From the NCBI GenBank assembly GCA_003290165.1, contig QNQO01000516.1, positions 434,001-498,000 of the forward strand: 64,000 nt of DNA, read 5' to 3'. The stretch is from Berberis thunbergii. Its lineage: Eukaryota; Streptophyta; Magnoliopsida; Ranunculales; Berberidaceae. Numbering within the stretch: position 1 is the first letter of the stretch; the number at the start of each line of letters is the position of its first letter. Shown one piece after another: positions 1 through 12,200 of the stretch. Both the position numbers and the translations under genes were made by a program. The notes beneath the pieces were generated by a model, which worked only from the letters and a program-made list of their open reading frames with translations, was not told the DNA's origin and searched no databases.

Positions 1-330
1 CGTGGCTAACCCTGGCCACAGTTTTAAGCCGTGGCTAAACTTTGAGAAATAAACCATGGCAAACATCATAGCAACGGTTTTTAGCCGTGTCAATTCATGG
101 CCACGGTTTTAAGCCGTGGCAACTGATGAAGAAAGCCTACGGTTTCTAGCCGTGGCAAGATGCAACCACGGTTCTAAGCCGTTGGCAGTTAAAACAAAAT
201 TCAAAAAAAAAAAAATCTGGTTTGTTGCAACGGTTTCAAACCGTTGCAAATTAATATAATTGAAAAAAAATTTATATTTTTTTTGCTGCTGCAGCAAAAT
301 CACAACCGTGGCACCTGCAAAATCAGTCCT
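1..330. repeat. CACTA subterminal repeats, left side
   Basis: Repeated inverted motifs with arms CCACGG/CCGTGG or GCAACGG/CCGTTGC around a short A/T-rich loop occur about every 30-60 bases. The same motif type recurs at 13450-13760, which links the two sides as ends of one CACTA element. In known CACTA elements such subterminal arrays are transposase binding sites. Confidence 0.75.
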
Positions 331-826
331 TACTAAGGTTTGTGTCATGCCTCCGGCACGAATAAGATTCCACAAACTATATGCTAGATAAATACAAAAT
401 AAACCGTAAAAAGGAACTTGTCAAGTTTTGACGCCAAACAAAAACTTGTAAACAAATAGCACTAATGTACAATAACAGGATTAACCTGAACAAATGGAAC
501 CTTGTTATATCATGTTTCGCTCGCATCTAAAACAAAAGAATTTCTCTATGTTATTTCCAACAATACAAATCCACCTAGTTATAATGTAAGAAAATACATT
601 GATGCCCTTAGGAACAGGCCCCATTTCTTTCGGTAGTTGCTTGTTCAATATACTGAAAATGATGACAATGCAACACCTGGTAGTTGCTTGTATATGGCAC
701 CGGTGATGATTGATACAACAACACACTTTGCACCCCAGAAACAAGCAATGTATGCGCATTCTCCTGTCCAACATACTGTTGCCCGTACTGGCTCAGACCT
801 TCAGAGCCCTGCAGTATAAAAATTAG

Positions 827-1018
827 TCAGTACTCAATGACAGACAAACATGACCTATAAAGATTGCTAATAAACCAAAGTTGATGATGAAAATGATGAA
901 AACACTGGCAGCTATTTGGAAAATTTACCATTCTCTGAATCTTGGTAATCAGACAACCTTCCCAGCTTCCAATCAATGAGAACACCATTTCCCCAGTATG
1001 AAACAACCACTTGAGCTG
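827..1018 (-). other. Exon-like fragment, unidentified
   Basis: Reading leftwards, a pyrimidine tract ending in CAG is followed by an open stretch of about 30 codons containing VVVSYWGNGVLIDWKLGRL and then a possible GT donor. It lies downstream of the YSL exon in the same orientation and could be another captured exon. I do not recognise the protein. Confidence 0.3.
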
Positions 1019-2069
1019 AAAAAGAAACAAGGATCGCCTGTTCAATTCATTACAAGTGCCAAATCCCACAGAGTGTAAAAATCATCAAAATAGAATATAA
1101 AAAGATAAACCAAAAACCCATCTCAATATATCAACTCTATCAAGTTCAAAGACCTACATGAACTGAATAACGAAACCGCATTGAAGCTAAAGCAAATGAA
1201 CAATCGCAAACAACGGAAAAAAAAGTGCTAAAGATGCAAAAAACAGTAAAATTTCAGTGAAGTAATATGTATGACCAATATGGGAACATGTTGCAGTTGT
1301 CAATGTGTACAAACCCACTAAAGATGGAAAAAGCTGATAGATTACAGATTACAGAGATAAGTTAAAGAAGAGAGAATTAGAAATCAAGCAGAGAATCAGA
1401 AACCAGTTGATAATGAGAAGGTTTTTACATACATACCAAAATCAAAGTGGAAGAAGAGTAGTAGTAGTAGTTGCTGTTGTGTGAAGTGGAATGAGAGTGA
1501 GACAAAAGGGAACTCGATGAAATAAGTGACAGGCAAACCAAAGCGATTTCTCAAATAAGAGACAATAATTTAACCAAATGAACAGTAAGTCAACAGTAAA
1601 ATTGTTTTCAACATCATTTTTCTTTTCAATTTTGCTTTCCAAAGCCTATGTTACTAGCATATATAAGTACCCAGAGTTGATGTTGAAGAAAACAAGGATG
1701 TAAGATAAAAATAGGCAACAACATCTCACGTATTCTTAAATGCTAATAAAGTAATAAACCAAAGCTGGGAAATTTATCAAAGCCGCAAGAATCCCCAACG
1801 TCACTAAAGAACCACTTATAATTGATATTATAATCATTAAGGATCAAGTTCTCAACAACACTATCTAATCAAAATGAAATTTTCACATGTATTCTGTTAA
1901 TTCTCATAGTGGTTTCAGAAATATCGGCAGGTACAAGCATTGGCATGTTCAACATTGATGACCAAAGCATAACCAATATAGTTCCATGAATAGCCAATCC
2001 CCAAAAAGTCATCTATAAAAAGTGAAAACACTGAACATGAGCAAAAGAAATTATTTGAGTTCTACTTAC

Positions 2070-2167
2070 CTAGCAAGCTCAACACCAGAATGTGTATGAA
2101 AGCTATCTATCAACATAGCTGTTGCTGTTCCACTTGGGTAGGTAAGCTTGTAATCCAGAATCATCGC
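2070..2167 (-). pseudogene. Captured exon of a YSL (yellow stripe-like) metal-nicotianamine transporter
   Basis: The 98-nt exon encodes [20 protein letters not shown] followed by [10 protein letters not shown]. This is a signature of YSL members of the oligopeptide transporter family, which import metal-nicotianamine complexes across membranes; the usual family sequence is close to [22 protein letters not shown]. It is bounded by a CAG acceptor and a GTAAGT donor. No other YSL exon is recognisable nearby, so this is a single exon inside a CACTA element and not a working transporter. Identity is well supported by the motif; function as a gene is not. Confidence 0.8.
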
Positions 2168-2330
2168 CTGCAAAAACAAACATAGAACCAATAATGGATG
2201 AACCAATAGTGATCCTGTAGGTGGGGTTCAATCAACAAAATATTGAACACATTCAGAACAGGTATTGAAAGCTGGGAATGTGCCAAAATGCATAAAAAAA
2301 GCAATGTGAAAAGATCTGATTTAATTGGGG

Positions 2331-2610
2331 TATAAAATATTATTCCTCCTTACCAATTGTCGGGTGCCCACATTGACCAGATCTGTCCGTAGACCATAAC
2401 CCACCATTATGCCTATCTTTTTTTACTCCTGCCTGCAGCCTTGATGCCATTGAAAACTGCCTCGCCAGCAGTGCTCTTGCTGAAGACAGAGCTGCTGATC
2501 CAGAGATGTCTGACCATGCTTTGCAGTTGACAAATGTTACAATAAGAGCAAATTGGGAGGGTGCCATTCACAAGATAATTCACTGCAGCACCCTTGTAAA
2601 GGTCGAAAGT
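2331..2610 (-). other. Exon-like open segment, unidentified
   Basis: One minus-strand frame stays open over about 65 codons and includes DLYKGAAVNYLVNG and STAGEAVFNGIKAA. It sits between the TPX2 and YSL fragments. It may be a further captured exon, but I cannot assign it to a family. Confidence 0.25.
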
Positions 2611-2689
2611 CTAACAAATAGACATAGTAAATGATCTTGGTGCATATAAACCAATCATCAATTTCTTTGTCTAACTTCGCATTGTTGAC

Positions 2690-2840
2690 TGTAACATTGA
2701 ACAAGAACAAATACAGCAAGCAAACAAGAACAAGAACAGCAAGCAAGCACTTGACAACAACAAGAACAAATACACATACAGGAACAAGAACAAATACAGC
2801 AAGCAAGAACCTGATAGCAAGAACATGAACTTGTGGAATT
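2690..2840. repeat. Short tandem repeat of AAGAACAA/AGCAAGCA units
   Basis: Degenerate repeats of AACAAGAACAAATACAGCAA-type units run for about 150 bases. They create spurious cysteine/leucine-rich open frames on the other strand. Confidence 0.7.
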
Positions 2841-3418
2841 TTTTGTTGGCACTTGGCACCATTTGTTCTTGTTCCTGATAACATACAAAACTCAAAACAT
2901 GGAATTTTTATATAATTATCTGATTAACATACAAAATTCAAAATATACAAATTGGTCAAGCAAAACATACAAAACAGAGCATTTCATTCACTTTTCACAA
3001 GTGTCTTCAGTATATACAGAGTAGATAAACATAACAATTGTCAACTTAAGCCAACATTCAAGACAAAATTTACGGCATGATATAAGTCTTTATGGCATGG
3101 CAGCTTATCATATAAGCTATGAAATGATAAGCTCTCTTTATCTACTCGTGAAATTTTGATCAACAAAATTTTTATCTACTCTTCACTTTCACAACTCACA
3201 AGCGTCTGATGACCTGTTACAGTTTTTACTGAAACTTTCTTTTGTTCTTTGCTTTCCGAAGAACGGTGAAATTTTGATCTCACTCAGATTTTGGTTTGTT
3301 TTTCCTCTAGGTACACAAGGGCATTCATTTAACCTACCATTAGGTATTCTATGTGACAACAACTATTAGTAAGCATTTTAAGAAGATTTCTGACTTTTGA
3401 AGAGACAAAAATACTAAC

Positions 3419-3537
3419 CTTTTCAAACAAAACCAATTTGAGTGGCCATCTTTTAGTCCCCTGACGAATCCGCTAGGGTACAACCTATCTATTGCTTGCC
3501 ATAATCTTTCTAGGCAGTCTTGAAGATACTTGACGAC
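3419..3537 (-). other. Captured exon, unidentified plant protein
   Basis: The 119-nt segment has a CAG acceptor, a GTTAGT donor and an open frame containing YLQDCLERLWQAIDRLYPSG. The splice signals and frame make it a credible exon. It lies directly downstream of the TPX2 exons in the same orientation. It may be a later TPX2-proximal capture or come from a fourth gene; I do not recognise the family. Confidence 0.45.
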
Positions 3538-3876
3538 CTGCAGAAATCCATGAAAGATTTAATGATGCAACAAGATCAATAAGAATTTTGCATTGTAAAA
3601 TAAAAAAAACAACTTTGAAATTATCAAAACAGGTTTTATATGAAGCCTATGACAAGAAAATATTCATGTTCAACCAAATTACATATCACAAGTGCAACAA
3701 GAAGATGTTTACATGGATCGAAAGGGAACATCTCAATGCCCTTAGGAGTCGAGAACTATCCACAGTCCTACAAGCACAGTACAGAATGGTATGGCCAGTA
3801 CAGAATGGTTACCAAGCACAGTTTAGCAACTTCTTGGAGCCAAACGATTTCATTTTGCAAAAGAACAAAAACTCAC

Positions 3877-4548
3877 AATATATTCCTTTTATCTGTGGCA
3901 AAAGAGAACTTCTGAGGTACAGTAACTTGACGTTTTGCATTACAATATATTCCCAAGTCTCCTTTGCTCTCAAAAATCTGCAAAATAGTAGACAAAATAT
4001 TTAGAATACCTGAAAAGTAACTATTACTATTCGAAGTGTTACTTAAAAATAAGTAGAGCAGCCTGACCTTTTTATTAAGTGACTTGGCCTTGAACTTCGG
4101 TATCTTCTCGAGTTCTTTTTTCTCCAACTCTTCAGTACTTTTAACTCTGACCAATTTAAGATAACAATGCCCATCATCAATCAACAATTCAACCAGGCTT
4201 AGAAATTCAAAACAACTTGAAATTCCAAAACAGTGAGGATTAAGGAACCAACAATGTAAAATCCTTTTAAATAGATGGCTACTTACTTTGGGGGACGTGC
4301 TCGAAGTAAAGTTTCTAGGCGCGACATTTTTTGTTCTGTAAGCTTATGAGGATCCCACTAATTCTGTCCGTGCAAGTTACAGTTTTACTATAAATAATCT
4401 TACGTATTGTAATCAATGGAATTGAAAAATCAGATAGTCAAGTGGAACACAAATGTAGAACCTGGTGTGAAGATTCTGTTGCTGAGACCACTGTTGATGT
4501 GTCATCATCGTGCTGATCAGCCCTCTCCATCGTCTTAAGATGAAATTC
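3877..4548 (-). pseudogene. TPX2: Captured TPX2 fragment, four exons
   Basis: Four exons in order on the minus strand match the middle of plant TPX2, the spindle-assembly factor that activates Aurora kinase and nucleates microtubules. Exon 4462-4548 has EFHLKTMERADQHDD. Exon 4289-4337 has TKNVAPR and, in another frame, LLRARPPK. Exon 4068-4146 has STEELEKKELEKIPKFKAK. Exon 3877-3977 has IFESKGDLGIYCNAKRQVTV then FATDKR. Each junction has AG/GT splice signals. The second exon needs a frame change to join APR to LRARPP, so the fragment is decayed. It lacks both the N-terminal Aurora-binding part and the C-terminal TPX2 domain. It is a genomic, intron-containing copy and so was captured as DNA. 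Confidence 0.85.
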
Positions 4549-4949
4549 CTAAATGATTAGAATTTCGATTAGTGTGCAAAGACTTTCAACTGCAGCACAA
4601 ACCTTCAACGACCCTGCATCAAGAACCTGCATCAAAAGTGGAAAAAGTTTAAAAAAAAATGAACTAAAAAATTATGGGTCCCAACTAGTACACAACACAC
4701 TGAATGTATTGGCCAGCACACCCTGTAGGTACACTTCGAGACATCCAAAAACTATATTTTTAACCGGTTTATATTGGTTGGCAACTGGTACGATACATAC
4801 CATCCGGTAAACCGGTATTTGAAAATTATGCATAGAAGTAACAATTGCCCTCAATCTTAGCTAGATATTGAAGCAAACAATACATGTACATAAAAATGTA
4901 CCAAATGCTTACATACTTTGTGTTCATTGAATATCGGATCATGACTCTT

Positions 4950-5657
4950 GTTGAAATCGAAGAAGGACCTTGAATTGATAACTACACTGCACCCAAAGTC
5001 TACCTTTAGTAGAAACTGTATTGGATGTAGTAGTGCTTGTGATTACTGCATCAGTAGATTCATCAATTTTACTCTGCTCAGGCTGAACTTTAGGCAGAGA
5101 TGTTTCTCCAACTTCCTTCCCTTGACCAGAAAACCTACTTCCAAACATATTGCAGTGAGAATCAGGACCTTCTACAAGAGATTTATTGAACTGTGCATTC
5201 AGCATACTAGTAGGTAACTGAGAAGACAGAGGTTTCCTCCATGAAGTGGCTACCTTTAACTCCTCACTCTTTTTCTTAGGAGTCAGCATACTTCTATCAA
5301 GGTGCTCCAGTATTTTCCTAGCCACGTCACAGGAATGAGGATGAACAGTTGAGACACCAATATTAGAGCTGGTGTCTCAACATCTACAGGCAGAAATTTG
5401 GCACTACTGTTCTTTGAAGTTCCAGGGAGAACTTTCATACTGCTGCTTGTTGATGCTCCAGATTCATGTTTCTCCTTAAACATGGGTGAGAAGCTTTTTG
5501 AAGCGTCAGTTCTTTCCCCCCAAATAGGACTAGAGCTAGCATGACGAGATAAGCATGTTCCTTTAGGAGTTGTGGCGTCATATGTACGATGTAGTCTACG
5601 AATTGGTCCTACTGATCCAAAGCCATCTTCCAGATGTGAAATCCTTGTCCTGATCAC
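4950..5657 (-). pseudogene. NUP1: Captured fragment of nuclear pore protein NUP1/NUP136
   Basis: Two overlapping minus-strand frames read as one plant NUP1/NUP136 segment. The first (from 5657) has GPIRRLHRTYDATTPKG and SGASTSSS. The second has STVHPHSCDVARKILEHLDR then LTPKKKSEELKVATSWRKP. The latter resembles the conserved ARxILEHxxRxxPTPKxKxxELKLAxxWKKP block of plant NUP1, a basket nucleoporin at the inner face of the pore. A one-base shift near 5375 separates the frames, so the copy is broken. It lies upstream of the TPX2 fragment in the same orientation inside the CACTA element. No FG-repeat part of the protein is visible. Confidence 0.75.
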
Positions 5658-7100
5658 CTATAATAGAACCCACAAAAAAAAACATAGCCTTCAGTTGTAA
5701 TAATTGATAAATCTGGACCAACTAAAAATCTAATGAATATATTATACCAAATGGAAAATAAGCAAATTGTTGAACCAGTTCCAAACAGAACCCAAGCCCG
5801 AAGTTTAAAAGTTATTAACTATCCAAAATGATCACAATGAATGATAAGAGTCTTCGCATCAACAGGATCACCACTTACATTTGAGCTCAAGTAGCCAGAT
5901 TCCAAAACAAAACAGAAGAAGTACATCCTCTTGCAAGCAAAAGCTGCTGCCAAGTTACACTACCAGTCGACACATCAACACACTCACAACAAGATCAAAA
6001 AAATCACACAAGAGCACGAGCAGGAAACAGAACCGAAAGTCAGACCACCTGCTGCAACCAAAAGCTGCCCCAGCTAAGATTCAGTCTGAACTTGGGCTAC
6101 ACCTGCTCCATCCCAATCTGTGTCCATTTCAAGATCCTACAACCCTGCTTCCATCACAGCCAGCCTTTCGTCTTTGATGTTAAATTCCAACATATTAGTC
6201 AAAGAGCACACTTAATTGGCCTACTCGGATGTCATCACATAATTGGCCTCACCTCTTCTTCATGAAGTGCTCTGTAGGATCACAGTTTCATCATCAGAGA
6301 CATGTAACAAAAAAGAAATGAACAACAAAGATAAATAGTTTGAGATGATACCTAAAGAACAATACTTTTGAGATGATACCTCAACCACAGCTCAATACCA
6401 GTGTGCTAACCGCGCACGCTAAAACCCGCTGCGGCCAGAAACAACACGTACAACAGACACGCTGAATCGCACTCTGTCTAGATCAACATCGCACTCTGAA
6501 TACAATGCAGAGCACGCTGAAACTGCAGCGCACCCTGCCTGGGACGCGCTCCATGCTGCAGTGTTTCCTTGGAGACAATTGACTGCCATACCTGACAGTT
6601 ATATGAAATAAATACATAAATAATTAAAACTGTAAATGCAAACTTCACAAAAGCAGTCAAGCAATGAGAGTCTTAAATATGTATATTGATCATAAATAAA
6701 CATTAAAAAGTAAATATAGTCAGAAAATTCACCATTAGACTCTTGGTTTTTGGGTGTTTTTGTGTAGAAAATAGAACTCCTGTATAAAGAAAGACATCAT
6801 AATCAATATCAAAAGCAATACACATAAATATGAGAACAAAGCAAACTGTAGTATATGCACCATAGCAATCAAAGATGAACTAAAGTCATACCGATTGTTG
6901 CGAATGAGAATTCAAATAAAAGAAACAATGTTTCAAATGGGATGAGGCAAGCAATAGTCATTTTGTGGTTAAGTGTATAGATACTTGCACTTAAGCTTCA
7001 GCTAGTTACCTTAAAATGAACAATCATGTGCCCGTAGTGTATTTTACTAAGCTCCTCTTTTGCTGCCACCATTACATTGCTTCCAACATAGTTGTAACTA

Positions 7101-8793
7101 TCAATCATCAAGTTCCACATGATTTTTACACCATACGAAGGAATCACCAACGTCCAAATCCCCCATCATGTCTCCTTTTGGATCACTTTTGTAAAGTTTC
7201 ACCCCAGTCCTGAATTTGAAGCATAAGGAAAGTTTGATCTCTGTTGCAGGGTTCAATGATCCATGACAAGCGCAAGAGAATTGATGGATAGGATCTACAA
7301 CCTCTATTGCTATTGCAATGACATTCCTTTCCCAATCACAAACTTTGTAAGTCCTTGACACTGAAGGAACAAGATTGCTTGGAGAAGGAAACCTCGCAAC
7401 ACCTTGAGAAGATGATGGTAATGGAGATGGTGGTAATGGAGATGGAGGTAATGGAGATGGTGGTAATGGAGATGGAGGTAATGGATTTTCTGGTTGCCTT
7501 GTCGATTGTGCACGGGATGACGGTGTATCTTCAGTTCTTTGTGTCCCTCCTTGTATTCCCTCACTTGTTGATGGTCTCACATAAGTTCCACTTTCAAGTC
7601 TCTCTCGTATCCATCTAACATTTTCTTCCAATCTATCATATTTTTTGCTAAATTTTTTACTTCCAATGTTTTTCCAAAAGCAATGAACGAGCGGGAAGTG
7701 CAGCATCATACTTCCTTTTAGAGACGGTGGTTCCAACACAACGAGTACGTCCCCTCGCTTCTTGGCCAAACACTTGGCTTAGAGGATCATCATCAATAGT
7801 GAGGTCAGTGGTACCCTGGGTTGAAGATTCTTGCAAGGCAATTTTTTTTGCTTTAACTTGTTCCTTCAAAAGAATGAAAAATAAAATAAATCAGGACACA
7901 AATAATATTCAAACAACTACAAAGTAAATTAAGAATTGGGTATAAAAGACATCATTGGGGGTATAAAAGACATCATTGGGCACATACCATATATTGTTCA
8001 GAACCATGCATAGGTTTTCCATCCTTTCCCGTGTGACAAGCAATCCATATGTCAGTGCGTGTGACTGGTTCCCCATCAGGGTTCTTCTCAACCTATATAC
8101 TTGAAAGATTAGTCTCAGCCTATATAGTTAAATGGTATATAATGTTGTACTAGTTGCTAGAAACTCAATTACCATTTCATACTCTACTTCTGCAGCACTC
8201 TTTTGGCCACCCCCTCATACATACTTTGAAAGCCTTTTTATTTTTTTGCATTTTGGGCTCTAATTGCCTTCGCTTCAGGGGTGCTCTCATAGTGAACAAA
8301 CTCCTTCCAATCCTCCTCTCTTACACCATTTGGAACATGCTTCTCTTGTTCCTCAATGGTAGGATACTTATCCAAATAATTCTTCCTAAGATCTGCCTTG
8401 AACCTTCTATAATATACAGGCATTTTCAAATGCACACTCTTTTTCACATAATTTGGGATGTCGTATTCACGCCTGCAAATAAGCCATTGAGATATAAGTT
8501 GAAAATAAAATAAGACATTATGAAATCAATGATGTAAAATCTCACCTTGAGGCCATTCCACACATCCTCTTTGTAGTTGTCAGTAACATGGTGCCAACCC
8601 TTGAATTTTGATGGCACAAGGGTTTCAACAAGCTTTCCAATGTTTTATTGAAATTTCTAGCACCAGGTCCAACTGCTAAACCGTGGAGGTTGAACTGTAT
8701 GGTCTGTTTAACTTCACTGTCATCATTTGTAGATCTAGTGACATCAATGGTGGAGAGATTGCCGCGAGTACTATCCATTTCTATCAATGACAT
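7101..8793 (-). pseudogene. En/Spm CACTA accessory transposase (Transposase_24 family), broken
   Basis: Four minus-strand exon blocks match the plant Transposase_24 (Ptta/En/Spm) protein, the TNPA-like partner that binds subterminal repeats. Block 8793-8542 has FNLHGLAVGPGARNFNK and, after a frame change, KEDVWNGLK. Block 8475-8232 has YYRRFKADLRKNYLDKYPT and EFVHYESTPEAKAIRAQNAK. Block 8093-7985 has DIWIACHTGKDGKPMHGSEQ. Block 7869-7101 has DDPLSQVFGQEARGRTRCVG, a coiled stretch, a PLPPS repeat and a C-terminal domain. Frame breaks occur at A-runs near 8650 and 8245 and again near 7710. They could be decay or homopolymer errors. The block order and motifs leave little doubt about the family. 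Confidence 0.85.
7405..7485. repeat. In-frame minisatellite in the Transposase_24 gene
   Basis: Units of about 15-18 bases of the form GGTAATGGAGATGG repeat about five times and encode PLPPSPLPPSPLPPS on the minus strand. The repeat lies in the linker between the conserved blocks and the C-terminal domain. Length variation here would not break the frame if units are whole codons. Confidence 0.8.
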
Positions 8794-9057
8794 TATAGAT
8801 ATTAACCATTATCAAACAAAAAGAAATAAGAATCAACTATATACACCACATTTATAGATAATTTCCTTCCACAACATATCACCACAAATAGATTTTTATA
8901 AAACATTGGAAAAGCCAATCTGAATACATAGCTACAAAGCTTCCCTTTCCCAACTCAAAAGTCAAAATAAGAAACAAAGACAAAATATTTGGTCTCAACC
9001 AAAGAAGATGACTAAAATAGCATTAGAATGCATCAAAAATTATTGTAGCATAGTCAA

Positions 9058-9228
9058 TTAAAATTCCATTAAGCTCTTCAGGTTGGGGTTGTCTTTCAAG
9101 ATGCTTTGATACACAGTGGGAATTTCCTTTTTATCGACATTAGTGTTCAAGCCTCTTTGAGTATGTAGAACTACATGCCACCCGTTATTTGATTGATCTT
9201 TCGAATAAAACCCCACTTGCTTCTTAAG
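9058..9228 (-). pseudogene. Last exon of a TNP2-type CACTA transposase (DUF4216 end)
   Basis: A 57-codon exon starts after a TTTTAG acceptor and ends at a TAA. It contains VGFYSKDQSNNGWHVVLHTQ then RGLNTNVDKKEIPTVYQ. This matches the DUF4216 tail of plant TNP2/TNPD transposases, where QVFYVxDxxNxxWHVVLxxxxR is typical. It lies just upstream of the Transposase_24 gene in the same orientation, as in other CACTA elements. Upstream DNA (9230-13170) has no recognisable Transposase_21 core, so the catalytic part has been lost or replaced. Confidence 0.65.
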
Positions 9229-9229
9229 C

Positions 9230-12200
9230 TAAAATGTAAAGTGCATCGACGTCCTAATATACTTAGAATGAGAACTGAAAAGTGGAATCTGTGTGTCTGT
9301 TTAATTTTCGAAATATCGAAAATGCCTTCCCCTATGAAATGGGTGTGAATGTGTAGTTTTTGAAATCTCAAAAATGCCCTCCCACATCTAGTTACAGTGA
9401 ATTAATTGTCCAACTTCATGTGAGACGAAACTGCTCTCTAGTGAAGTGAGGAATTTCGTTCAAGTAAGGGCTAAGTTCAAATACAAACAAAAATATTACA
9501 AAGGTAATTTTGGTAAGTTGTAGTTATTTTTCTTTTACTTAGCCTCCGACAACAGTGACTCTTTTCCAATCTTTGCCACTCAATGGATGGCGAATCTACC
9601 CCTCGCACATTCATAATTTACAAACACTTCAATAACACTTTTATATTATACAATGTTTATGGTGACGGTTAAAAGTGTAAACTAAGTTAACATGTTTGAC
9701 TTTTAAGTACATGCTACATTCAACCACTTACTTTCCCCCTTCACATGAAAAGTGGGAAGACCCTTTCCCCTCTCTTTTTAGGGTTCTCTCTCGATTTATT
9801 TTCTTTATTTTCAAAAAAAAAAAATTAGTATATGAAATTTAAGATTTCTAAAATATTAAACAATGCCATGTATACATGTCATATTTTTTAATTGATTTAT
9901 GGCATTTTTTATCATTTCATCTATCTACATTTTATTTAAATTACAAAAGCACTACTTTATAATAACGTCCTGAAATCAATACTTGAATAAACTATTAATT
10001 TGTAAGAATATCTGAAAATTTTATTTGGTATAACTATCGTAAAAGTGAATGTGAGAATGCCCAGCGTGCAAAGACTTATGCTCATCATGTTTTGAATATT
10101 GTGAGTATTGTTCTCTTAGGTAGTCAATATGATGGAGAATGGGATAAATAAGTGAAACAGACAACAGAGGTAATTAAGCTAGTAGAGTTCCATTTTGGTT
10201 TTATAAACCACGAGACTAGAGGTTTGATTTAAACCTATAAACCATGTGACAAGAAAATGTCGAATGCACGACCCAAACACCAGGATGGCATGCCAAAATG
10301 CATGACATTGTATAACCAGGATAGCATGCTAAAAGGCATGCATGTACACGCTATTTGGAAAGTATACCACCGTCCCAACTAGCCCCACCTACTAAACTTT
10401 CACCCCCTTTACTGAGCTTGAGACCTCGACAAGAAGACCATGTGTCCTACATTTGTTGCCTTTTAAGTTTATTTCTACAAGCAACATTTAAGTCTCTTTA
10501 GAGGGGTAATCTCATGAACCTCCAAAGTGCTATTGACCAACAATCTAAAATCGATTACGAACCCACTACTACTGGAATCCCAAACTTCACCTTCCATCTT
10601 CCTTGGTCTTCAACAAGGCCTGATTTCTTTAAACTTGAACCTCCACATTTCTTTAAACTGCGCCTAGTCAATACTAGCCTTAAAAAAAGCATCCAGCCTT
10701 AGTCAATACCAGGCCTAATAAACACATGCCACGACCAAATTCATTAACTATGAAGCTAAGCCGAGAAATTACATCAGCTACAATTTCATCAGGTAGGGAA
10801 TAGGATTTTACAAAAAAATGCAATCAATTGCAACCCAGTTTCGAATAACTAAAAGTTTGCATTCCAGTTTTCGAATGACTATAATTATCAAACTTTGTCA
10901 TAAATAGATAAGCATGCATCTTTCAACCAAAGGTGACCAAAGAGAACTGGGGTATGCTTAAACACAATTAATCACAAGAAGATTTAGAAAGACAGCTATA
11001 GATGATAAATCAAACAAACCAAAACGTTTTCAGCAAATAAAAAAAATTGGGTACATCTTAAAAACTAAATGAACATTATCTATATTAGCTAATCTTGAAC
11101 AAATCAATTTCTATCTTCAAAAGATGATAATCTACCCCTTACATCAATGGTAATAGAAAGTCAAATTTTTTTCTGCTACTATGGTTCATTATTGAATCCC
11201 TAAATCGTTTATACAGTCATTCTCTAAATCATTGTTTCCACGGGGAACAATAAGATTGCCAAGAAGAGATCTACAGACATCACAACAAACCCATTGTGTT
11301 TCAATCTTCTTTACAACAAGAAAAGAAAACCGCTTTCACATCAGAAGCGAAAGGAGAAAGAGATAGAAAACAACTAACCTTGTGAGGCCTGCTTAAGCCC
11401 TTACTATGACAGTCTTACCAAGGCTGGGACCCTTCCAATTCAAGAATTGGTGTTCTAATGACACTGCTAAAAAATAAACATAGTTGCATTCTAATCAAAC
11501 TCAAAATTTACAAATCTCAATTGTCAGAGGAACAAAGACGACCTCCCAGACAAAATAACTTCCAACTACCTTACAGAACATGAGTTGGTTGGTTGATACA
11601 AGAAAACAACAATAACAAATGACTGATTAACTGGGGAATAAGAGGAGTAACAAGTTGATTAGAATTGCAGAGGATGACAATATTATGTTGAGATTCCACA
11701 AGCCTTTCAAATGTAGGTCTCTAACATACAAGCCATAATTTGGATCCCCACCTATGCCTTCACTATTTCAATTGCTACAAATGCATTGAAAAATTTAGTT
11801 GCTTGTGTTCTTAATAGATCCTTTGAAGTAACTAAAATAGTTGCCCTAGTAGACTTTGCCTTATAATGCCAAAATTTAAATTTTTTATTAATATGATGAC
11901 ATAGAAAAATCTTTCCATGTTTCCCAAAATACAAGATTGAATTGTTTGAAAACAAAAATGTCACTATATGTCTTCATCCCATTCCCACCAATTTTGTTGT
12001 ATGTTTCCCTCACCCTCTTCTTCATTTTTGTATGGGTTTTGAATATCTTCACCCTCTGTCCCCTCTCTCATTTTTACTTATTCAGTGAATGTCAGGTTCT
12101 AACTTAGTAGGAATCTGCCCCTCCATGGTACTTCTTCAAAAATAAATATAAATAAGCAAAAATATATGATATCTTGCAAGCAAATAATTAACCTAACATG

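Noticed and set aside
2537..2895. Cys/Leu-rich small secreted-like proteins on the minus strand
   Set aside because: They are translations of the AAGAACAA repeat in three frames, with no conserved structure.
4755..4830. Inverted ACCGGTTTA/TAAACCGGT pair as a small transposon
   Set aside because: The arms are short and no target duplication or further copy was seen.
7355..7618. Open frame with repeated Met-Glu-Val units on the plus strand
   Set aside because: It is the reverse side of the PLPPS minisatellite in the transposase gene.
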